Assembly (NCBI GenBank): GCA_023229175.1
Contig: JALNZV010000012.1
Location: 1-64,000 of the forward strand
Source of the DNA: Tissierellaceae bacterium
GTDB taxonomy: Bacteria; Bacillota; Clostridia; Tissierellales; Tissierellaceae
Direction: 5' to 3'
Length of the DNA: 64,000 bases
The notes beneath the pieces are model-generated. The model searched no databases. It saw only the letters and a list, made by a program, of their open reading frames with translations, and was not told the DNA's origin. The translations under genes were made by a program, and so were the position numbers. Positions 24,837 through 33,517 of this stretch are shown here, piece after piece; within the stretch, counting starts at the first letter, position 1, and every line of letters begins with the position of its first letter.

Positions 24837-27119
24837 TTAAATATTCTTCCATACTTTAGTAACTAAAACCGTCATATCGTCCTTGGCAGCTGCCCCTTGG
24901 CCCTTAGCCATCTTTATTATTGCACCTGCCATGGCTTGGGGATTTACGCTGTCAATACGGCTTATTGCTTCCCTTACTTTTTCCTCTCCTACTTCTGCTG
25001 AGCCGTAGGCCTCCAGTACCCCGTCAGACATCATAATCAGCATATCTCCATCGCCTATATACCCCTCGTAAACGTTGAAATCCACTTCTTCTAACATCCC
25101 TACAGGCAAAGACGAAGAGTTGACGACTTCTACCTTGTTTCCCTTTTTAATAAAAGTGGCTGGTGCCCCTGTCTTAATCATTTGTATCTTTCCTGAGTAC
25201 AAATCCACAAATCCAATATCTAAGGTGGCAAATATTTCTCCGTTGGATTTTGCCCTAAGAACCGAATTTATAGTCTTTAAGGCTAAATCCTTATCTATAT
25301 CTGCTTCCATTAATTTTTCCAAAAGGGAAATTGCAGTTTTGCTTTCTTCCTTTGCCCTTCTGCCAACTCCCATTCCATCGCTGATAACTGCATAGTGGGT
25401 GTTTTCCGTTTCGCCGTATGTATAACTATCTCCAGATACTTTGTTCTCTGAATTCAATCCTAGAGCCACCTTTGTAGCTGCACTATATCTATTTTCCCTA
25501 ATGAGTTTGAATCTCAGTTGTTTTTTTTGTGTGTCTTTGGGGTTGCTGTGACATATAACCGTAGATCCTAGGTAACTGGACATGGTGTCCTTTATTTTAT
25601 CTACGGATTGTACTGATTTATTCAAATCTACAAATATATCGTAATCCTTCTGCGGCGTTACTGCCACAGATAAGCTCTTAACGTCTATTCTACTGTTTTT
25701 CAATTGGCCAAGGAGTTCTTTTTCAATATCCTCGTCAAAACTGGGCTTGCCGTAAATATCCTTAGCTATATCTTCCATTACCTTTCCAAAACCCTTTAGT
25801 TGCTCTGAAAGCAGCAATCTGTTTTCATCTAATTTTATCTTCCAGCTTTTGTTTAGCTCTAGCCTTTCCACAGCTCTATCTACCATATCTAAAATTTCCT
25901 TAGGCCTAGAACAAAATTTATACGTAGCTGCATAGGTCGATTCCTCTATTCCTTTGGCCTCTACCAGTCCTATTAGATTGAAAAAGTTGTTGTATGTATT
26001 GTAATAATTCCCTTTCCAGCACGTATCGTATCTATAGCATCTGCTGCATACCTCATTGGCTATGCCGTCAACTAAGCCGTAAATTTCACTTGTGTAATGA
26101 TAATCTCTTTCCTTAGCAGTTTCCTTAAATGTCTGACCTAAATTATAGAATAAATCCGCCATTCTATTTATTTTTTTTATGGCTACTTCGTCTCTTTTTA
26201 AATTGTACTCCCTATCTATGGAAAATTCTAAAGTAAATAATTGATTTATTTTCTTACCTATGTTTTTTGGCATAAATACAAAGAATAATGCCGATAGCAA
26301 TATTTCCCTAAGGCTTAAAAAACTGGTTCCCAATCTGTTGATATAAAATGAAATAATCCCATTGCCCAATAGCAATCCCAATATAGCCCCTGTTTTTCCT
26401 AAATCTCGAAATATCCCCGATAACAACCCTACAGCCCCTAAAATACTCAATATAAATGGCATCTCAGGATGTGAAATATAAGATACCATACCTAGAATTA
26501 GACCAACACCTCCACCGAAAAATGCCCCTTGATTATAAGCCACAACTAAGACCATAAAGACGGTTATTACATTTTTGATTTGTAGACTAAAAAAGGCTGT
26601 GTCTTTTAAACCAGCCAATACCAAGGCCATAACCATTATAGTTGAAATGTTGGAAATCTTGCAAGAAAATAAATAAGAGGCAGTAAATACAACTGCAGAC
26701 TCAAAAATTATCATAATTACATCGTAAAAGAATAGGTTTTTGCTGGCGATTACCCCAAGAATTCTAAATCCAAAGAAAATAAGTGTCCCTAGGGAAATGG
26801 CTTTAATTTGAGTATATTCCTTTTGGTCTTTTTTAAATGCAAAAAATCCAAATACGGCTATATTTGCCAGTAAATAGCTTATTTCCCCAAAACCATGGAT
26901 ATTTATTATACTACCCAGTGCCCCTATTAATATGGCAAAACTTAGACCCTCAGATATGATAAATGCAGATAAAAAAGCATAGGCAAAGGGAGTCAAATTG
27001 TTAAATACTACAGCTCGTCCAAGTATAAAAGTTACTAATCCTAAGAGTATAATCTTCTTGTCCAGATATTTCAAACTATTAAAATCCCTTTTATTTATAA
27101 GGGTATCTGTTTTTATCAC
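24837..27119 (-). CDS. spoIIE: Stage II sporulation protein E (PP2C phosphatase)
   Basis: Membrane serine phosphatase that dephosphorylates SpoIIAA and so activates sigma-F in the forespore; it also binds the division ring. 760 aa. The N-terminal third has about ten hydrophobic helices (about 20-290). A cysteine cluster VCSRCYRYDTCW follows near 360. The C-terminal PP2C domain (about 560-760) has SDGMGVGRRAKEES and MLIMMSDGVLEA with metal aspartates. GTG start with GGGGA about 7 nt upstream. Its promoter looks Spo0A-dependent (see 27150-27183). Confidence 0.95.
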   Translation of the reverse strand: MIKTDTLINKRDFNSLKYLDKKIILLGLVTFILGRAVVFNNLTPFAYAFLSAFIISEGLSFAILIGALGSIINIHGFGEISYLLANIAVFGFFAFKKDQKEYTQIKAISLGTLIFFGFRILGVIASKNLFFYDVIMIIFESAVVFTASYLFSCKISNISTIMVMALVLAGLKDTAFFSLQIKNVITVFMVLVVAYNQGAFFGGGVGLILGMVSYISHPEMPFILSILGAVGLLSGIFRDLGKTGAILGLLLGNGIISFYINRLGTSFLSLREILLSALFFVFMPKNIGKKINQLFTLEFSIDREYNLKRDEVAIKKINRMADLFYNLGQTFKETAKERDYHYTSEIYGLVDGIANEVCSRCYRYDTCWKGNYYNTYNNFFNLIGLVEAKGIEESTYAATYKFCSRPKEILDMVDRAVERLELNKSWKIKLDENRLLLSEQLKGFGKVMEDIAKDIYGKPSFDEDIEKELLGQLKNSRIDVKSLSVAVTPQKDYDIFVDLNKSVQSVDKIKDTMSSYLGSTVICHSNPKDTQKKQLRFKLIRENRYSAATKVALGLNSENKVSGDSYTYGETENTHYAVISDGMGVGRRAKEESKTAISLLEKLMEADIDKDLALKTINSVLRAKSNGEIFATLDIGFVDLYSGKIQMIKTGAPATFIKKGNKVEVVNSSSLPVGMLEEVDFNVYEGYIGDGDMLIMMSDGVLEAYGSAEVGEEKVREAISRIDSVNPQAMAGAIIKMAKGQGAAAKDDMTVLVTKVWKNI

Positions 27120-27149
27120 GACATCATCCCCATTCTCATTTTTAATGCA

Positions 27150-27183
27150 ATCTTAACAAAAAAACTGAAAATAATTTGTCAAA
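27150..27183 (-). promoter_or_regulatory. spoIIE promoter: sigma-A boxes 21 nt apart with a Spo0A box
   Basis: Minus strand TTGACA at 27182-27177 and TAAGAT at 27155-27150, separated by 21 nt, too far for ordinary sigma-A use. The plus-strand sequence TTTGTCAAA at 27175-27183 matches the 0A-box consensus TTTGTCRAA and overlaps the -35. This is the layout known for Spo0A-activated spoIIG and spoIIE promoters of B. subtilis. Confidence 0.7.
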
Positions 27184-27291
27184 TGGGGGATGAGGGCTGA
27201 AGATTATTCAGACATAAATCTATGGGTTTCTCCATATAACTGTATCATTTTGTTTTATAATGAAAAAACAAAGACTTTTTTAAAAAATAAA

Positions 27292-27310
27292 AAACCGGAA
27301 AATCCGGTTT
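27292..27310 (-). terminator. Terminator of the divIC-S1 gene run
   Basis: Stem AAACCGGA/TCCGGTTT with a 3-nt loop touches the S1-protein stop codon and is followed on the minus strand by TTTATTTTTTAAA. Confidence 0.85.
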
Positions 27311-27726
27311 TATAAATCCATTGCGCTAGTTGCCTTTTTGTGTCTAAAACTAGTACTTTTTTTTGTATCCCTTGTTTTCAATTGATCTTGCTTTTCATTA
27401 CTATCCTTTAAAAACTTATTTAGTTTATCCTCAAAGGACATGTACTTTTGTTTATCATCCTTCCACTCGTATTCATCTGGTTGAGAATTTTTGGACTTTG
27501 CTTGTCTAATAGACAAACTAATCTTTCCCTCATCGGTAATAGACAAAATCTTAACCTTGACTCTTTGACCCTTCTTTAGACAATCGGTCACTTTTTCTAC
27601 ATACTCATGGGATATTTCTGAAATGTGAACAAGTCCACTTTTCCCTTCCGGCAATTGGACAAAAGCACCGAAGTTTGTTAACCCTGTAACAGTGCCATCA
27701 ACCACTTCTCCTACAGCTAAAGACAT
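27310..27726 (-). CDS. S1 domain RNA-binding protein (YabR-like)
   Basis: 138 aa. One S1 domain covers residues 1-72 (VGEVVDGTVTGLTNFGAFVQL ... GLVHISEIS ... GQRVKVKILSI), followed by a hydrophilic, lysine-rich tail. This is the architecture and position of B. subtilis yabR, between divIC and spoIIE; the function is probably ribosome- or RNA-associated but is not established. The ATG has GGAGGA about 12 nt upstream. Confidence 0.9.
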   Translation of the reverse strand: MSLAVGEVVDGTVTGLTNFGAFVQLPEGKSGLVHISEISHEYVEKVTDCLKKGQRVKVKILSITDEGKISLSIRQAKSKNSQPDEYEWKDDKQKYMSFEDKLNKFLKDSNEKQDQLKTRDTKKSTSFRHKKATSAMDL

Positions 27727-27791
27727 AAATAAATGATTCCTCCTTAAATAATTGTATTATAAATTCAGTATATATTAGAAATCCTTTATTG

Positions 27792-28115
27792 TCAATTGGT
27801 TCTACTCTTTCTAAGGGTAAAGAATGGATTTTTCTTTTTGTTTTTGTCGATATAAATAATCTCCCTAGGCTTAACCATTCCCAACTCTTCCCTTGCTATC
27901 TTTTCTACAAACTTTAAACTGTCGCTAATCTGGATTTCCTCCTCCAGTTTATCTATGTCGGCTTTTAAAGCCTCAGTTTCACTAAAAACTTTATCCCTTT
28001 TAATTGTTAATTCCTTTGCAAGCTTCTTTTGATTCCAAAGAATAATACCTATATATAGTAAAATTAAATAAAAGAATATATGTCCCAGTTTAAGTCTTCT
28101 TTTTTTCCTTTTCAT
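27792..28115 (-). CDS. divIC: Septum formation initiator (DivIC/FtsB family)
   Basis: Bitopic division protein of the FtsB-FtsL-FtsQ-type complex. 107 aa: a basic cytoplasmic start (KRKKRRLKLG), one transmembrane helix (about 11-26, IFFYLILLYIGIILW), then a coiled coil (about 35-65) and a conserved KIAREELGMVKPREIIY segment. It sits in the yabO-yabP-yabQ-divIC-S1 order typical of sporulating Firmicutes. AGGTGGTG precedes the ATG. Confidence 0.92.
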   Translation of the reverse strand: MKRKKRRLKLGHIFFYLILLYIGIILWNQKKLAKELTIKRDKVFSETEALKADIDKLEEEIQISDSLKFVEKIAREELGMVKPREIIYIDKNKKKNPFFTLRKSRTN

Positions 28116-28161
28116 AAAATCACCACCTGTAGTATTATTCTACATAAATTTAAAAACTCCT

Positions 28162-28629
28162 TTATTTTTTTGAAGAAATTATCTTTTTATATTTTTTTGC
28201 CTCTTTTACTAATATAATAATAGTTTTTTTGATTTTTTTCAATATGTGCATTAATTTACTTTTGAAAAAGTTTAAGGGGAAAAAGATTATGGACAATACA
28301 AATCTTACAGTATTTTTCGTTTTTTGAAATACGACTACACAAATCGGATATATATAGGGACTAAATAGCTTTATATAAATCAATCCACCTAGAAAAAACC
28401 CCAGTAATATATATCCCCTTATCTCCCCCCAATTGATTTTTATAACGGTTAAAAATAATATAATTGCAGCGATTGTCCAAAATAACAAATCACCTAAATA
28501 CGTCATTATTTTTTTTGGTTTGGAGAGATAACGGATTGTCCTATATATATCATATACAAAGCCGGTTATAAGACCGCCGTATACTGTTGTAAAAAACATG
28601 TGCAACTCCATTAACATAGATATTTCCAT
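28162..28629 (-). CDS. yabQ: Spore cortex biosynthesis membrane protein YabQ
   Basis: Required for spore cortex synthesis in B. subtilis (mother-cell, sigma-E regulated there). 155 aa with three to four hydrophobic helices in the first ~85 residues, the typical GFVYDIYRTIRYLSKPKK loop, then a strongly basic, isoleucine- and lysine-rich tail. It lies 17 nt downstream of yabP. Confidence 0.92.
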   Translation of the reverse strand: MEISMLMELHMFFTTVYGGLITGFVYDIYRTIRYLSKPKKIMTYLGDLLFWTIAAIILFLTVIKINWGEIRGYILLGFFLGGLIYIKLFSPYIYPICVVVFQKTKNTVRFVLSIIFFPLNFFKSKLMHILKKIKKTIIILVKEAKKYKKIISSKK

Positions 28630-28646
28630 TTAAATCACCTGTATAT

Positions 28647-28925
28647 TTATTTAAATAATCTGCTCATTATATTTTTAGGTACCGCATCTTTGGATGAATA
28701 ATTAATTCCATTAATCTTTCCACCTATGATGACGCTTCCATCGTCCAAATTGAGTTTGGAAATATTTAGACCTTCTCCTTTTACGGTTATACCTCCCTTT
28801 ATAGTATTTAAAATTACCACATTATCGTTATAGCTTTCTACTTGTTCCACACCTGTAATAACAACTTTTTCTCTGTCTTCCACAGTTATATTTTGGCTTT
28901 TAAATCTAATTCTATTTTCAGTCAT
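28647..28925 (-). CDS. yabP: Sporulation protein YabP
   Basis: Small coat/cortex-associated protein needed for sporulation. About 92 aa from the ATG at 28925 (AGGGG 8 nt upstream); GTG at 28934 and ATG at 28928 are in-frame alternatives. The family pattern is clear: a beta-rich region with ITGVEQVESYNDNVVILNT, GGITVKGEGLNISKLNLDDG and a closing KNIMSRLFK. Same strand as yabQ. Confidence 0.92.
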   Translation of the reverse strand: MTENRIRFKSQNITVEDREKVVITGVEQVESYNDNVVILNTIKGGITVKGEGLNISKLNLDDGSVIIGGKINGINYSSKDAVPKNIMSRLFK

Positions 28926-28956
28926 CATAATCACCCCTATCTAATTAATATTTATG

Positions 28957-28986
28957 AAAAAAAAAGACTTTTATTACAAAGTCTTT
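28957..28986 (-). terminator. Terminator after yabO
   Basis: Stem AAAGACTT/AAGTCTTT (28963-28986) begins at the yabO stop and is followed by eight to nine T's on the minus strand. Confidence 0.88.
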
Positions 28987-29225
28987 TAATTCAACATTTT
29001 ATATAGTTCTTTTGAGGCGTCTTTCCGTGGATTATCCGATACATCTAATACTTCTATTTCAATAGGATTGGTAAAGTTTATTTGGACCCTGTCTCCTATT
29101 TTTACCTCGTCCCCTGGTTTTGCCAATTTCCCATTGATTAGCACTCTCCCCTGTTCACAGGCCTCCTTTGCCACAGTGCGCCTTTTGATTATTCTCGAAT
29201 TTTTTAAATACTTATCTATTCTCAT
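28986..29225 (-). CDS. rqcP: S4 domain RNA-binding protein (YabO/RqcP)
   Basis: Heat-shock-protein-15-like S4 protein; in B. subtilis RqcP (YabO) works with RqcH in adding alanine tails to stalled nascent chains on the 50S subunit. 79 aa: MRIDKYLKNSRIIKRRTVAKEACEQGRVLINGKLAKPGDEVK in essence, an S4 fold with the usual basic helix. It sits between hup and yabP, with a terminator on either side. Confidence 0.9.
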   Translation of the reverse strand: MRIDKYLKNSRIIKRRTVAKEACEQGRVLINGKLAKPGDEVKIGDRVQINFTNPIEIEVLDVSDNPRKDASKELYKMLN

Positions 29226-29242
29226 AGAAACCTCCGATTAAA

Positions 29243-29265
29243 AAATCAGGTCAAAGACCTGATTT
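29243..29265 (-). terminator. Terminator after hup
   Basis: Perfect stem AAATCAGGTC/GACCTGATTT with a 3-nt loop, directly at the hup stop, followed by TTTTTTAAT; the rqcP ribosome site follows at once, so that gene is likely fed by readthrough. Confidence 0.88.
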
Positions 29266-29544
29266 TTACTTGTTTACTATTTCCTTAAGGGATTTACCTG
29301 CCTTAAATACTGGAGCCTTTGATGCTGGTATTTTAATGACTTCTTCAGGATTCCTAGGATTTCTACCTTCCCTAGCTTTTCTTTCTCTAACTTCGAAAGT
29401 CCCAAAACCAACTAATTGGACTTTGTCACCGCCTTCTAATGTTTCCTCAACGGATTTAATAAAAGCATTCAATGCAGCCTCTGCATCCTTCTTAGTCAAA
29501 TTGCTTTTTTCTGCTATACTAGATACTAATTCAGCTTTGTTCAT
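29266..29544 (-). CDS. hup: DNA-binding protein HU
   Basis: Nucleoid protein that bends DNA non-specifically. 92 aa, complete: MNKAELVSSIAEKSNLTKKD start, VQLVGFGTFEVRERKAREG beta arm region with the GRNPRNPEEVIKIP DNA-contacting loop, and the final FKAGKSLKEIVN helix. Good ribosome site (GAGGAGG). It lies between mazG and rqcP. Confidence 0.96.
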   Translation of the reverse strand: MNKAELVSSIAEKSNLTKKDAEAALNAFIKSVEETLEGGDKVQLVGFGTFEVRERKAREGRNPRNPEEVIKIPASKAPVFKAGKSLKEIVNK

Positions 29545-29633
29545 AAAATATTCCTCCTCATAGTTTATATTATTAATTTTTAATTAATAATTCGTTAATT
29601 AAAAGCTTGCTCTCTACTAATAATATTAGCATT

Positions 29634-31091
29634 TTAGTGGAATTTATGTAGCTTTGCCTCATTCCACAATTGTTCCATCTCTTGCAAGGTCATATCTTCG
29701 AAAGTTTTACCGCCTTCTAATTTGCTTTCCATGAACTCAAATCTTTGGACAAATTTATTTATAGTTCGATTTAGGGCTAGCTCAGGATTGACTTTGAGAA
29801 ATCTAGCTAAATTCACTACTGCAAATAGTAAATCTCCTAATTCCCCTTCAATTTCTTCATGACCGTAATCGTATTTCTCCATTGCATCTAGCAGTTCGCC
29901 ATGTTCTTCTGCTACCTTGTCTAAGGGGCCTTCTATATCGTCCCAATCAAATCCAATTTCCCTTGCCTTTTCCTGCATTTTAAAACTGGTCATCAAAGCA
30001 GGCAACTTTGGTATGTCCTTTAGTTTATCCGTAAAACTGTGAATATCCCTTTTGGCATATTTTAGCACATTCCAATTATATACTACTTCATCGGAATTTT
30101 CTACATCTATTTTAGAAAAAACATGGGGATGTCGATAGATTAATTTATTGCAAATACTAGATGTTACCTGGTATATATTAAATTCACCTTCTTCCTCCCC
30201 TATCTGGGAATGAAAAACTACCTGCAATAATAAATCTCCTAACTCCTCCACAACGCCGTCTATCTGGCCCTTATCTATGGCATCTACCACTTCGTAAGCC
30301 TCTTCTATAATGGATTGGCGTATGGACTCATGAGTCTGCTTCATATCCCAAGGACACCCATTTTCTGACCTCAACAATTTCATTATACCCAATAAGTCTT
30401 GAAAATCAAATACTTTCTTGTCTTTTTCTTCTATTTTTGGGACGTATAGACTAGTTAAAGAGTCAGTTTTGTAAATTCTATCCAATTCGTAAATAGGTAT
30501 AAAGACCTTTTTCTCTTCTTCTTTGTTACCTGCACTTTGAATAAAGTATATATGGTATTCATCTCCATATATCTCCGATAATATAATCTTGGCATGGGAA
30601 AGTATTCTTTCGTTGTAGACCTGAGTTATAATCATATCAGTATTTATATCTACCATTAGGCTCGTAAGGGTCTCACCATCTACTATTTTAAGCCCGCCTA
30701 TGGGATCTCTGCCAACTAGCTCTATAATTGGCTCAATAAAACTCATTCCTGTAATAATCTCAATATCCTCGCCGGATTCCATAAGTATTTCAACAGATTT
30801 CTCTGCCACTAAGGGATTTCCCGGCACATAATAATTAATATGACCGTTTTTTTTCGCTTCATCTATTAATACTGCTGCAATTCTTTCATAAACTGCTTTA
30901 AAATCCTTCTCCCTGTCGTATAAATAGTCAAAGGTTTCAAAGGGAATATCCTTGTCTACAAAGTATTTCACCGTAGGATGCTCTTCTGTCCTTAAAAAAT
31001 TTTTATCACCTGAATTTATCCTATTAATTGCCCCTAGTGTTAGGGCATCTACACTTCCAGGCCCAAGGCCTATGATGCTAATCTTACCCAT
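29634..31091 (-). CDS. mazG: YabN-type fusion: tetrapyrrole methylase domain plus MazG pyrophosphohydrolase
   Basis: 485 aa with two domains. The N-terminal half (1-220) is a SAM-dependent tetrapyrrole methylase fold (GLGPGSVDALTLGA, YYVPGNPLVAEKSVEIL). The C-terminal half is a duplicated MazG NTP pyrophosphohydrolase with CPWDMKQTHESIRQSIIEEAYE, EELGDLLLQVVFHSQ and EGELGDLLFAVVNLAR. The MazG half hydrolyses non-canonical or excess NTPs; the methylase substrate is unknown. Gene order hup-mazG-flippase matches B. subtilis yabN. Confidence 0.93.
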   Translation of the reverse strand: MGKISIIGLGPGSVDALTLGAINRINSGDKNFLRTEEHPTVKYFVDKDIPFETFDYLYDREKDFKAVYERIAAVLIDEAKKNGHINYYVPGNPLVAEKSVEILMESGEDIEIITGMSFIEPIIELVGRDPIGGLKIVDGETLTSLMVDINTDMIITQVYNERILSHAKIILSEIYGDEYHIYFIQSAGNKEEEKKVFIPIYELDRIYKTDSLTSLYVPKIEEKDKKVFDFQDLLGIMKLLRSENGCPWDMKQTHESIRQSIIEEAYEVVDAIDKGQIDGVVEELGDLLLQVVFHSQIGEEEGEFNIYQVTSSICNKLIYRHPHVFSKIDVENSDEVVYNWNVLKYAKRDIHSFTDKLKDIPKLPALMTSFKMQEKAREIGFDWDDIEGPLDKVAEEHGELLDAMEKYDYGHEEIEGELGDLLFAVVNLARFLKVNPELALNRTINKFVQRFEFMESKLEGGKTFEDMTLQEMEQLWNEAKLHKFH

Positions 31092-31110
31092 ATTATTTCT
31101 CCTTTGCTTA

Positions 31111-32715
31111 CTATTTAATCAGCTTAAACTTGTCTATTATTTTCCCAATTTTATCACCCTTGGGCAAAAGTCTTAAATCCGCTGAAGTAATTGAACCTGT
31201 AACTAACAAAAGTACTCCATACAATACTGCCCCTACGAATATGGCAGATACAGTGGAAAGCTTACTTCCCAAAATCCCCACTAAAACTGAATAGGATAGA
31301 AAAACCAATAAGGCCATTCCTACAGCTGATATGAGAGGCTTTATAAATACATCCATAAAATTCAGTTTAATTTTAGCATGTTTCTTTACAGAAATTAAAT
31401 CGAGTATGGAAGCAATTCCATAGGCCGTTACTGTAGAGAATGCTGCTCCATAAATATTAATATCAGGTATTTTAGTTAAGGTGTACGAAAGTATTACTTT
31501 GGCAACGGCCCCTATAAATAGGTTTATTGCTGGTATAATGGGCTTCCCTAAGCCCTGCAATATTGCCGACAAGGACTGCACCATAGTTAGGAATATAACT
31601 CCAAAGGACAGTATTGACAATAGGTTTGCAGTGTTTGCTATGGTAGCCATATCGTTTTTATAGTATAACAATTCGATTATGGGCCCGGCCAATACGTATA
31701 GACCTAAGGCCGCAGGAAGGCCTATTAACAATGTAATCCTAATGCCAGAGGATATGATTCCTTCCATTTCACGCCTGTTTTTCCTAGCATTCGCTTTAGA
31801 TATGGCGGGGACCAGGCTTATGGCAATAGCCACGGATAAAACTTGTGGCAGATTGATTAATGTAGATGCCATGCCCTTTAGATTTCCATATAAATCGTTG
31901 GCTAGTTCCTCCGAATATCCTATGTATTGTAGCTGTTTTAAAACTATTACCACATCTATGGTGTCCATAATAGGTACAACTGAGGCCCCTATGGTTATGG
32001 GAATAGAAATAATCAATAGGTCTTTGATTATTTGGCCTACAGGGTAATCCTCTCCCAATTTTGTCGAGCTAATTTCATCTTTGATTCTTTGCCTTCCTAA
32101 AATATAGGCAGCCCCTATTACCAAAAGGCCAGCAAAGGCACCTATTGAACCGCCAAAAGAGGCCCCCCCTGCCGCCATGGGGATTCCTCTATCTAGTAAA
32201 AAATATGTAAGGGAAAGACCTACTACAACCCTAAAAAACTGCTCTACGATTTGAGATATTGCAGTTGGAACCATGGATTGTCTTCCCTGATAAAAACCCC
32301 TAAAGGCTGCCATAATAGGCACAAAGAGCAAGGCAGGTACTAGGGCTATTAAGGCATAGTATGCATTTTTATTGCCCAATCTGTCTACGATATTCTCCCC
32401 CTGAAATAGGACAAAGAGGGATGTGATTATGCCACCTAAAAACAATCCCATCAATGCTACTTTAAAGACTTTAAAGGCATTTTTATGGTCCCCTATGGCC
32501 CTTCTCTCTGATACTAGCTTGGCTATGGCTATGGGGAAACCTGCCGTCGATATGGTCAATAGCAATGTATATAGAGGATAGGCTGTTTGATAGTACCCCA
32601 TACCCTCCGATTTGATTATATTTGATAAGGGGAGCCTGTATACGGCACCTAGTATTTTCACTATTATGCCTGCTATACCCAATACTGCCGCTCCCTTTAT
32701 AAAGTCCTTATCCAT
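31111..32715 (-). CDS. Lipid II flippase-like MATE/MOP protein (SpoVB/YabM family)
   Basis: 534 aa polytopic membrane protein, about 14 helices, of the polysaccharide biosynthesis/MurJ-SpoVB exporter superfamily. It starts FIKGAAVLGIAGIIVKILGAVYRLPLSNIIKSEG and has AAFRGFYQGRQSMVPTAISQI and AAILQGLGKPIIPAINLFIG, both typical. Position between spoVT and mazG is that of B. subtilis yabM; a cell-wall or cortex precursor is the likely cargo. AGGGGGA precedes the ATG and an extended -10 promoter lies at 32745-32753. Confidence 0.9.
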   Translation of the reverse strand: MDKDFIKGAAVLGIAGIIVKILGAVYRLPLSNIIKSEGMGYYQTAYPLYTLLLTISTAGFPIAIAKLVSERRAIGDHKNAFKVFKVALMGLFLGGIITSLFVLFQGENIVDRLGNKNAYYALIALVPALLFVPIMAAFRGFYQGRQSMVPTAISQIVEQFFRVVVGLSLTYFLLDRGIPMAAGGASFGGSIGAFAGLLVIGAAYILGRQRIKDEISSTKLGEDYPVGQIIKDLLIISIPITIGASVVPIMDTIDVVIVLKQLQYIGYSEELANDLYGNLKGMASTLINLPQVLSVAIAISLVPAISKANARKNRREMEGIISSGIRITLLIGLPAALGLYVLAGPIIELLYYKNDMATIANTANLLSILSFGVIFLTMVQSLSAILQGLGKPIIPAINLFIGAVAKVILSYTLTKIPDINIYGAAFSTVTAYGIASILDLISVKKHAKIKLNFMDVFIKPLISAVGMALLVFLSYSVLVGILGSKLSTVSAIFVGAVLYGVLLLVTGSITSADLRLLPKGDKIGKIIDKFKLIK

Positions 32716-32744
32716 ATGCTATCCCCCTAATTTGTTATTTGTAT

Positions 32745-32753
32745 ATTATATCA
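32745..32753 (-). promoter_or_regulatory. Extended -10 promoter for the flippase gene
   Basis: TGA-TATAAT at 32753-32745 on the minus strand, about 30 nt before the gene and just after the spoVT terminator. No good -35 box. Confidence 0.5.
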
Positions 32754-32789
32754 CTTACCACCACATAATAACACAGATAAAAGATAAAA

Positions 32790-32808
32790 CCTACCCTTTT
32801 GGGGTAGG
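32790..32808 (-). terminator. Terminator after spoVT
   Basis: Perfect stem CCTACCC/GGGTAGG with a 5-nt loop, 5 nt past the stop, then TTTTATCTTTT on the minus strand. Confidence 0.88.
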
Positions 32809-32813
32809 CTCTC

Positions 32814-33368
32814 TTATCCTTCCATTTGTTTTGATAAAAAACCTGCTGCTGTTTCAGCTAATTTCATCTCTAGTTTTCCCATGTCTGCTTCCTCGTCTTT
32901 TGATACCATTATTACTGAACCAATGGGGTCGCCTTGCATGACTATGGGGGCGATTACTTGTGAGGAATACTTCTCAAAATTTCCATCCTCATACGTTATT
33001 TTAATTGGCTTATTGTCCTTCTCTGTTACATAGTTGCTTCTATTTTCGATTAACTTTTCTAATTCTGGACTAATCCTTTTGTCGAGATATTCCCTTTTTG
33101 AACCGCCAGCTATGGCTATTATATAGTCCCTGTCGGATATCATAGCTGTATAATTTGTGCTCTCATATAGTGAGTCACAATACTCCTGTGAAAACTCGTT
33201 TAATTCTCCAATGGGGGAATATTTTTTTAGTATTATTTGACCTTCTCTATCTGTAAATATCTCTAAAGGATCCCCTTCTCTAATTCGAAGGGTTCTTCTG
33301 ATTTCCTTTGGAATAACAACTCTACCAAGTTCATCTATTCTTCTGACAATTCCCGTAGCCTTTTTCAT
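32814..33368 (-). CDS. spoVT: Stage V sporulation protein T
   Basis: Transcription factor that tunes sigma-G genes in the forespore. 184 aa: N-terminal AbrB swapped-hairpin DNA-binding domain (MKKATGIVRRIDELGRVVIPKEI start, 1-50) and C-terminal GAF domain (about 55-180). AGGAGG precedes the ATG. Upstream TGAATA (33435-33430) and CCTAATA (33414-33408), 15 nt apart, loosely resemble a sigma-G promoter, which would fit the known control in B. subtilis but is one to two nt short. Confidence 0.96.
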   Translation of the reverse strand: MKKATGIVRRIDELGRVVIPKEIRRTLRIREGDPLEIFTDREGQIILKKYSPIGELNEFSQEYCDSLYESTNYTAMISDRDYIIAIAGGSKREYLDKRISPELEKLIENRSNYVTEKDNKPIKITYEDGNFEKYSSQVIAPIVMQGDPIGSVIMVSKDEEADMGKLEMKLAETAAGFLSKQMEG

Positions 33369-33446
33369 TCTTAACCTCCTAGCTGAATATTTAGTAGTGA
33401 GATTATTATTAGGATAATAGGGAATTTTTATTCACTCTTGAAAAAA

Positions 33447-33517
33447 ATAGGCTAGAATGTTTTTAAAATGTGCCAGCGAGAACCGTCCCCGCTGGCACAT
33501 AGGCTAGAATATTTTTA
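33447..33517. repeat. Palindrome between 19-bp direct repeats
   Basis: A perfect 11-bp palindrome (ATGTGCCAGCG, loop AGAACCGTCCC, CGCTGGCACAT; 33468-33500) stands between two copies of ATAGGCTAGAATRTTTTTA (33447-33465 and 33499-33517, one mismatch). The right copy is the 3' end of prsA including its stop. The hairpin, followed by TTTTAAAAA on the minus strand, can also end prsA transcripts. It resembles dispersed REP-like palindromes carrying GGGACGGTTCT that I recall from Firmicutes. Confidence 0.7.
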
